Below the pieces are notes generated by a model, which worked only from the letters and a program-made list of their open reading frames with translations, made no database searches and was not told where the DNA came from. The translations under genes and the position numbers were made by a program. 64,000 bases of DNA from assembly GCA_000507305.1 (NCBI GenBank), contig DF240463.1:55272-119271 (forward strand), written 5' to 3'. Positions 59,040-64,000 of this stretch are shown here, one piece after another. The stretch comes from Breviolum minutum Mf 1.05b.01. Its lineage: Eukaryota; Sar; Dinophyceae; Suessiales; Symbiodiniaceae. Numbering within the stretch: the stretch's first letter is position 1; every line of letters starts with the position of its first letter.

Positions 59040-59141
59040 CTTGAACTCGAAAACGTTCCACGGCTTCTCCTTAGAGTCGATTGTGATTCAGCGATGCGAT
59101 GCGACGCAGCTGAGATGGGTTCCACACCAATAGCTAACTCC
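59040..59141 (-). CDS. TPR exon
   Basis: The exon starts after attccttag and contains ELAIGVEPISAASHRIAES followed by a Ser/Arg-rich loop. The donor TTCAAG/GTCC leaves AG, which joins to the C of the next exon to give Ser. A second donor 7 nt downstream (AAG/GTGAAG) would break the phase. A family A repeat lies just inside the intron. Confidence 0.75.
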
Positions 59142-59483
59142 CTAAGGAATAAAATCACACACACACATTAATTAGTAGACCTGAACATGATGTTTATTTT
59201 TTTGTTGCTTATAGAATAATAGAAGAAGATCCATTTATGAGAAAAACAAAAACATACATTTGTTACTTGTTCAAGCCGTTCATTTAAAAGGGTTTGGTTA
59301 AAATTGAATCAAGTCCGCTTTTGTTTTTGTGGTTTCCTTGGGTTTGAAAACAGCATGGCTAAGTTTCAACCTTTAAAAAGTGGAGCCGTTTCACACCAAC
59401 TTGGAAGCTCATGTTGGGTGGATTCCGATCGCCCCCCCAACCAGGAGTGACTGCAACTGAGCAATGAACGACAAAAACCCTGG

Positions 59484-59582
59484 TTGTTTAGAGTGTATGG
59501 GGGATGATAAACTACCCAGTTATATAGGGATTATAATAAGCCAATATAAGGATCCCTATGATTCCCTATAAACCAACCAGGA
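59484..59582. repeat. Family G repeat
   Basis: tggttgtttagagtgtatgg ... gttatatagggattataata ... aaccaaccaggaatc. Other copies near 18.3, 19.0, 19.8, 22.0, 40.1 and 62.8 kb. Confidence 0.65.
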
Positions 59583-59930
59583 ATCAAACGGAAAGTTGAA
59601 GAGTTTTTTCGTTGCTCAACTGATTTGGTACAAGGATGTTGTGCCAATGGTACTACGACTCCACTGACAACCACTCTGGTGAAGCAGTGGTATGTGGGTG
59701 GTTGAGCCAATGCAAACTAAGAAAGATATTGTATTAGTCAAAATGGGAATTATAATATATATTTCCAGGTTAAAAAATACAAGTTTCTTGAAACCACCGG
59801 CTAAAAAATGTTAAGTTTCTTGAAAGCCACCCACCTCAAAAACCTCCAACCGGTAACACACCCGGAAAAAAAAAAAACACCCCGTGAGTCATATTAGTCT
59901 TGTTTGAAAAGACCAGTGTCTGGCGCGCAC

Positions 59931-59996
59931 CTGCGCTTGGCTCACATTGCTATCCGTATCCAGAATGGCTTGACAAAGAAGGCCATAAGCTATATA
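59931..59996 (-). CDS. TPR exon
   Basis: The exon reads YIAYGLLCQAILDTDSNVSQ and ends AQ before the donor GCGCAG/GTGCGC. It is 22 codons with phase 0 on both sides. The AYGLLCQAIL segment has TPR-like spacing. Confidence 0.65.
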
Positions 59997-60383
59997 CTCC
60001 GAGTGGAAATCACCTCAGCCCCCACCCGAAAATGAAACTTCAACCAATGAATGATTCATGAATGGAAATTCCAGGTAAATCCCCCCTTAAGTTACGATTC
60101 ATTTGAAAATAGAGATTCGAACCGAAAAGGTAAACCAGCTTTTCAGTAAAACGACCCAATGAACCAATTACACCCCCGAAGATTAACATAGCCCCTGAAA
60201 AATGGTGGTTGGAAGACTACTTTCCTATTGGGAAGGTAAATGGGCGAGCTGTTAAACTTCGGGAGGGTAGTTGTAAAATGTTTGGAACCTCCAAGATTCG
60301 TTTATCCGGCTTGATGTCGTGACAATGTGAAACTTGATCTGTATATTTTACCCACCGGGAGTTCCCCTCAAATACACCAGTCA

Positions 60384-60508
60384 TTTACCCTCCCTGAAGC
60401 TACGAGTTTTTGTTCCTGAAAAGTAGGGCACCAAAAGGAAAGGACAGGATCATCTTCCAACCATTAATTTTGAGGGGTTTCAACTCCCTGCTAGTTTCAG
60501 GGGGTGTA
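60384..60508. mobile_element. Family B element
   Basis: Ends taccctccctgaagctac and gctagtttcagggggtgta. A second, weaker copy lies at about 60169-60268. Confidence 0.65.
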
Positions 60509-61430
60509 TCTATTATCTATACCACCTGGAAAGAATCAATGGCGATCGCCATTCCCATTAGTCTTGGTGTATCATGGCCCCTTACGAAAAAACCACGATC
60601 GCTATCGATCCTTTCACCAGGTGGTGTAGCTGGGGGAGATTTTTTTGCGATTCACTGCCCTTTGGAGGAAATTTTGTGACGCCTTCATAAAATTCAACGA
60701 TAGATCCATGTGAGCAACATTTGAAAAAACCCTTATGACATTCCATTGTTTCACATAGGGAATGCTTATAAAAATGGCGGTCCTTATTTCATGGTGCTTT
60801 TTTTTCTCGCCCATATAACTATAACTGAGGCAGCATCAAATTCCCCGTGGTGTGGTCAATGCTTATGTGATTCTGCCGGATTGGACTGGCCGCTATGGAG
60901 AGGGTGAAAGGCTGGGGGGCCCCAGAAACCCTGGTAGTTCTTCACCGAAATAGACCTATGTTGCATCAAATTTGCTGGTTATAGAAGTTTAGTACATCCA
61001 GCACTTTGTAGGGAGTTCAATCATCTCAAACAGGATTCAGCAGCACTAAAACGGAGTCAGCAAATATCCTCCAAGTAACATTCAATAGTTCTCAACTTGA
61101 ATTGGTAACAAATTTTTGCAGCCGGATCATGGTCAATGGTTGGTTTTGGTTCCCGTAAAAGGTGGTAGGTAGCATATAACCCCCCAAAAGGCAATATATA
61201 AGTGGTATATAAGTGGTATATACTGCCAATTGGGCGATTATATATCACCTACCACCTATTAAGGTATCTAACCAGAAACAGCTATTGACATGGTGAGGTT
61301 GTCAAAGTTTGCCAATCTCCTCTCTCTGAATGAGTAACAGAAAGCACCTTTTGCCACGATAATTTCCCAAGTTCGAAGCAAAACACTTGGTGGGAATGAT
61401 ATCCGCAGCTGTCCCTATGGTCCCTTTACA

Positions 61431-61491
61431 TTTCCGTCATTCTGTGTGTGTGAAAGCATGTCGTTGCGCTTAGCCAAGTTGAGAATTGAGC
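61431..61491 (-). CDS. Probable TPR-region exon
   Basis: A strong acceptor (gttctccccag) is followed by SILNLAKRNDMLSHTQMTE and a GT donor (GTAAAG). The length of 61 nt agrees with split codons at both ends. The sequence is helical, but too short to assign to a TPR alone. Confidence 0.6.
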
Positions 61492-61525
61492 CTGGGGAGA
61501 ACATTCTTATGAGAGATTTTGCTAC

Positions 61526-61625
61526 TAGTTGGTGGTTTTAACCTTTTTTGAAAAATATTACTTTGCAAATTGGATCATTTCCCAGGTAGGGATAAAAAAT
61601 AAAAAATATTTGAAACCACCAACCA
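61526..61625. repeat. Family D foldback
   Basis: tagttggtggttttaacctt ... ttgaaaccaccaaccag. Confidence 0.7.
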
Positions 61626-62598
61626 GTATTGCTATACATGTTGCATATGATTCATGCTGTGTCTCAAAATTGGGTTTAACCCCCCCCGTAAGATCTCCCC
61701 ACGTTTTACAGCTGATGTTTGATGAAAAACTTAATACGAAACCCACAAAACCCAGCAAACTTCGACGGCCAGGCACCCATGTCTTGAATCAAAACCAAGG
61801 CCTGGCATCTGGAGTCATCTTCTCAAAAAATACACTCAGCTATCATTTCAATCTCTCCCCCCAGGAAAAACACCACCAGGATTACTACATTACATTTCTA
61901 CTAGGGAATCCCAAGCTAAACCTTCGTTTTCCACTAAAGTCACAGATGTCAGATAAAAAAGGACCAATTACTTAAGTATTTCAATTCAAAGGGAAAGGAT
62001 CGTCTTCCAAGCCATCATTTTTAAAAGGCGAACTGCAAGCTTTTCAGGCGGGGGTAGATGTTTGTGAAAGGGGCATCTTTTTTGGGAGATGCTGTCTTCC
62101 TAAACCCACGGGTAACTCTAAACTGCTCCAGGTTCTGAAAGGACTTCAGGCTCAACCGCGTGCTGTCAGTGAAAAAGTGAAGATGCACTTTAAGATGAAA
62201 ATTAAGGACCTTAGGCACTATCCTAGACATCCAGTCATTCAGTGTCTTAGGTAGGGTGGTCCAAATACTGTCTCAGCTGGTACTGCATTTGGATGCCTAT
62301 AGACGATAATATATAAACAGTCGGATGGATTATCATTTAACCAGGCCGCGGCCAAATCAGAATAGTTCGCCAACCAGAATTTCCCCTGAAATAAGGAGAT
62401 TTCCCTTCCTCAGCTACCTTTTGATCGTGTGATCTCTCTATTTTGATGCTTAGCTTCCTGCGACAACATCACTGGGCACCAATGTTGCTACTATCAGTAT
62501 CAATTCCACACTATCCAATTGGAAAATCACATCATATCTTCCGGGTGTTTTCCTTTCCCCTTCCAGCAGACCAGGTCCATAACCGATAACCATCCGAC

Positions 62599-62672
62599 CT
62601 CTTCCGCGATGCGGATGGCCTGCAGCCGAATCCGAATGGTGGATTGGTGGAGGTGGCTGGAACCCTCAAGGT
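62599..62672 (-). CDS. TPR exon
   Basis: The acceptor is aaaaatgcag and the donor GAAGAG/GTCGG. The translation includes LHQSTIRIRLQAIRIAEE, a typical second helix of a TPR. It ends in phase 0. The join to the exon at 63.2 kb is out of phase, so one short exon between them is probably missed. Confidence 0.7.
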
Positions 62673-63210
62673 CTGCATTTTTCAGAGGTCATTTGGGTAG
62701 GTTGAATGATCCCTAGAAATGGCTGGATTCTCAACCATTGAGGGGTAGGGTTGGTTGGTCAATTGAGCCACGAAAAAATATGACCTTACTTTCCGTTGTA
62801 CGGGTTGTTAAATCAGGATCCTTATAATGGTGTATTGTAATCCCCAAATAGCTGTGTAGTACAATCCCCTATATACCTTAAACACCTGGGCTTTTCTCAC
62901 TGCTCAATTCGGTTCCTTTTGCATCATAGTCATGGCAAAAACATGTTTGTTTTTAACGGATGATCGAGCAATATTGTTCATTGCAAAGAAATATCATGCA
63001 ATCCAGAAGTTGAATCTATTCCAATTACAAATGGCAAAGATCACACCAAACCACTTACACGTACACCGTACACCCTCCAAGAACTCAAATAAACATAAAT
63101 AAACCATCTTGAAAAGTGATGGTTGGAAGACCCCTGTTACTTTCCTTGTTGGATTGAGTTTCCACTGGACAACGCTTTCCAGTCATTTTTTTGGGGAAAA
63201 AAATCACCAC

Positions 63211-63307
63211 CTTTTCCGGGCAAGGATTTTTGCAAGAAATGGCGCCTCTTGTGGTTGTTGACTTTCCAAGTATAAACGTGCCATACTCAGTTCCACAGCG
63301 ATATGAC
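63211..63307 (-). CDS. TPR exon
   Basis: The exon starts after gtgtcag and ends at AAAAG/GTGGTG. It encodes HIAVELSMARLYLESQQPQE followed by another helix with Ala and Leu at TPR spacing (helix A ending near LYLES, helix B AKILARK). A plus-strand open frame over the same bases is a shadow. It starts with 2 nt and ends with 2 nt of a split codon. Confidence 0.75.
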
Positions 63308-63389
63308 CTGACACGGTCTGTCACTGACGGGTTTTTTTGGAATCGAGGCAAATTTAGAATCGGTTTTTGGGTGAAGGATGATTGAAGGG

Positions 63390-63740
63390 TGAGGTCGGTA
63401 GGCTATTTCATACATATTAAAAAAAATTATAATAATTTGTGTTTTTGATTGGTACCAGTAGAAAGGCGTTCCTGCAATTTAACTCAATCCAGCAGTTGTT
63501 TAAAAGTTTCCAATGATTCAGTTGGTGATGGCACTGGGGGAAGTACACAACCTATGGACTTACGGGGTATTCCCTTCAACACACATTGAAACAATCAGGG
63601 TCTGTAAACACCATGATTGGTAAGTTTTAGAAGCACCAACTATAGAAACTATACATTTGGGTCCTGTCTAAACATCGTTTCACACTGGATAGTGAGGGTT
63701 CATTAAGGATCCCTTCATAAAAATGAATACTCTAGACTAT
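63390..63740. other. Non-coding stretch, nothing assigned
   Basis: AT-rich sequence between two exon candidates; no element family or clear exon found. Confidence 0.45.
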
Positions 63741-63744
63741 TTAC

Positions 63745-63836
63745 CCACTGTTCCGTTTGGGCAGGGCACCGAACTATAGACATTCGGAAAACTGCTGCGT
63801 TTACTTTCTGTTGTAGCCGCTCCCCACGGGACTGCC
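63745..63836 (-). CDS. Candidate TPR-region exon
   Basis: A pyrimidine-rich acceptor (cttcatttccag) is followed by an open frame containing GERLQQKVNAAVFRM and a donor TGG/GTAAAT. The helix-rich composition fits the TPR exons downstream. Its end phase does not match the next exon at 63.3 kb, so a small exon is missed or one boundary is wrong. Confidence 0.45.
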
Positions 63837-64000
63837 CTGGAAATGAAGCAAACTACCTAGGCCCTAAATTAAATAAATAGCACAATGGCACAGTGCCCAA
63901 AGGTAGGGTAATAAATGGCCCCCAATATGTAGGCCCTGTCGCATGTACATTTCAATCACTGTGTATTTCATGAATCTCAGAGCCGTACTAACCATCATAG

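Larger units (their letters stand above)
17285..63836 (-). other. Giant multi-exon gene: TPR array, ACP domain, unknown C-terminal region
   Basis: About 45 short minus-strand exons, most of them phase-compatible with a neighbour, run through this span. The 5' two thirds give amphipathic helix pairs typical of TPR repeats, which normally form protein-binding superhelices. Four exons between 35.1 and 30.7 kb then spell an acyl carrier protein of the polyketide synthase type. The remaining exons are not recognised. TPR repeats next to a carrier domain suggest a scaffold or docking part of a polyketide or fatty-acid assembly line. No ketosynthase, acyltransferase or adenylation motif was seen in the window, so these would have to lie upstream (beyond 64 kb) or on other proteins. 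Donors are GT, GC and GA. The 5' end lies outside the window or was not found. One gene is inferred from strand and phase; two tandem genes remain possible. A few joins (63.2 to 62.6 kb, 60 kb, 42-37 kb, 28-26 kb) are incomplete. Confidence 0.6.

Noticed and set aside
1-64000. CRISPR array, bacterial operons, rRNA or tRNA genes, prophage
   Set aside because: Repeats are inverted and dispersed, not regularly spaced; no rRNA, tRNA or ribosome-binding pattern was seen.

Overview
The window looks like a piece of a eukaryotic nuclear genome, most probably a dinoflagellate. I see no bacterial operons, ribosome-binding sites, rRNA or tRNA. The coding signal consists of short exons (about 27-170 nt) on the minus strand, separated by introns of roughly 0.1-2 kb. 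Many exons start after AG, and many end at donors that read GT, GC or GA. Mixed donors of this kind are known from dinoflagellate genomes, but no species can be named from the sequence alone. Introns and spacers are packed with short inverted-repeat elements belonging to at least ten families.

Layout, read 5' to 3' on the minus strand. From about 63.8 kb down to 37.8 kb, about thirty exons, mostly phase-compatible with their neighbours, encode a long alpha-helical tetratricopeptide (TPR) array. Several TPR units are completed only when neighbouring exons are joined. A Ser/Pro/Val-rich linker exon at 35.7-35.8 kb leads into four exons (35.08, 33.4, 32.3 and 30.7 kb) that together form a classic polyketide-synthase-type acyl carrier protein (ACP) domain, including the phosphopantetheine-site Asp-Ser-Leu. 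From 28.8 to 17.3 kb a further series of exons continues on the same strand. They encode a basic linker, unrecognised soluble segments and a Cys/His-rich segment. I read this as one giant gene (TPR, then carrier domain, then an unknown C-terminal part), but two adjacent co-oriented genes cannot be excluded.

From 15.2 kb to 0.6 kb more minus-strand exon candidates occur with weaker evidence. They may be the end of the same gene or a second gene in tandem. An exon with a Cys/His cluster at 6.0 kb is the best of these. I recognise no function here.

Repeats dominate the rest. Family A (CTGTTGATGG...CCATCAACAG, TA flanks) has ends that themselves read GT...AG. Family B (TACCCTCC.../TACACCCTG...) is found tight against exon edges. 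Family C is a near-perfect palindrome with GGATCC arms. Families D to K are further foldback or dispersed repeats. One family A copy sits inside a family B copy with a duplicated TA, which is direct evidence of mobility. One 135-nt intron is almost entirely a family B element, which suggests introner-like intron creation. Simple repeats (ACA/CAC tracts, a pentanucleotide array, a G-rich minisatellite) and a 63-N gap complete the picture. Because the introns are AT-rich and often open in several frames, many long open frames, including membrane-like ones, are decoys. Exon calls below rest on splice sites, phase and family pattern.
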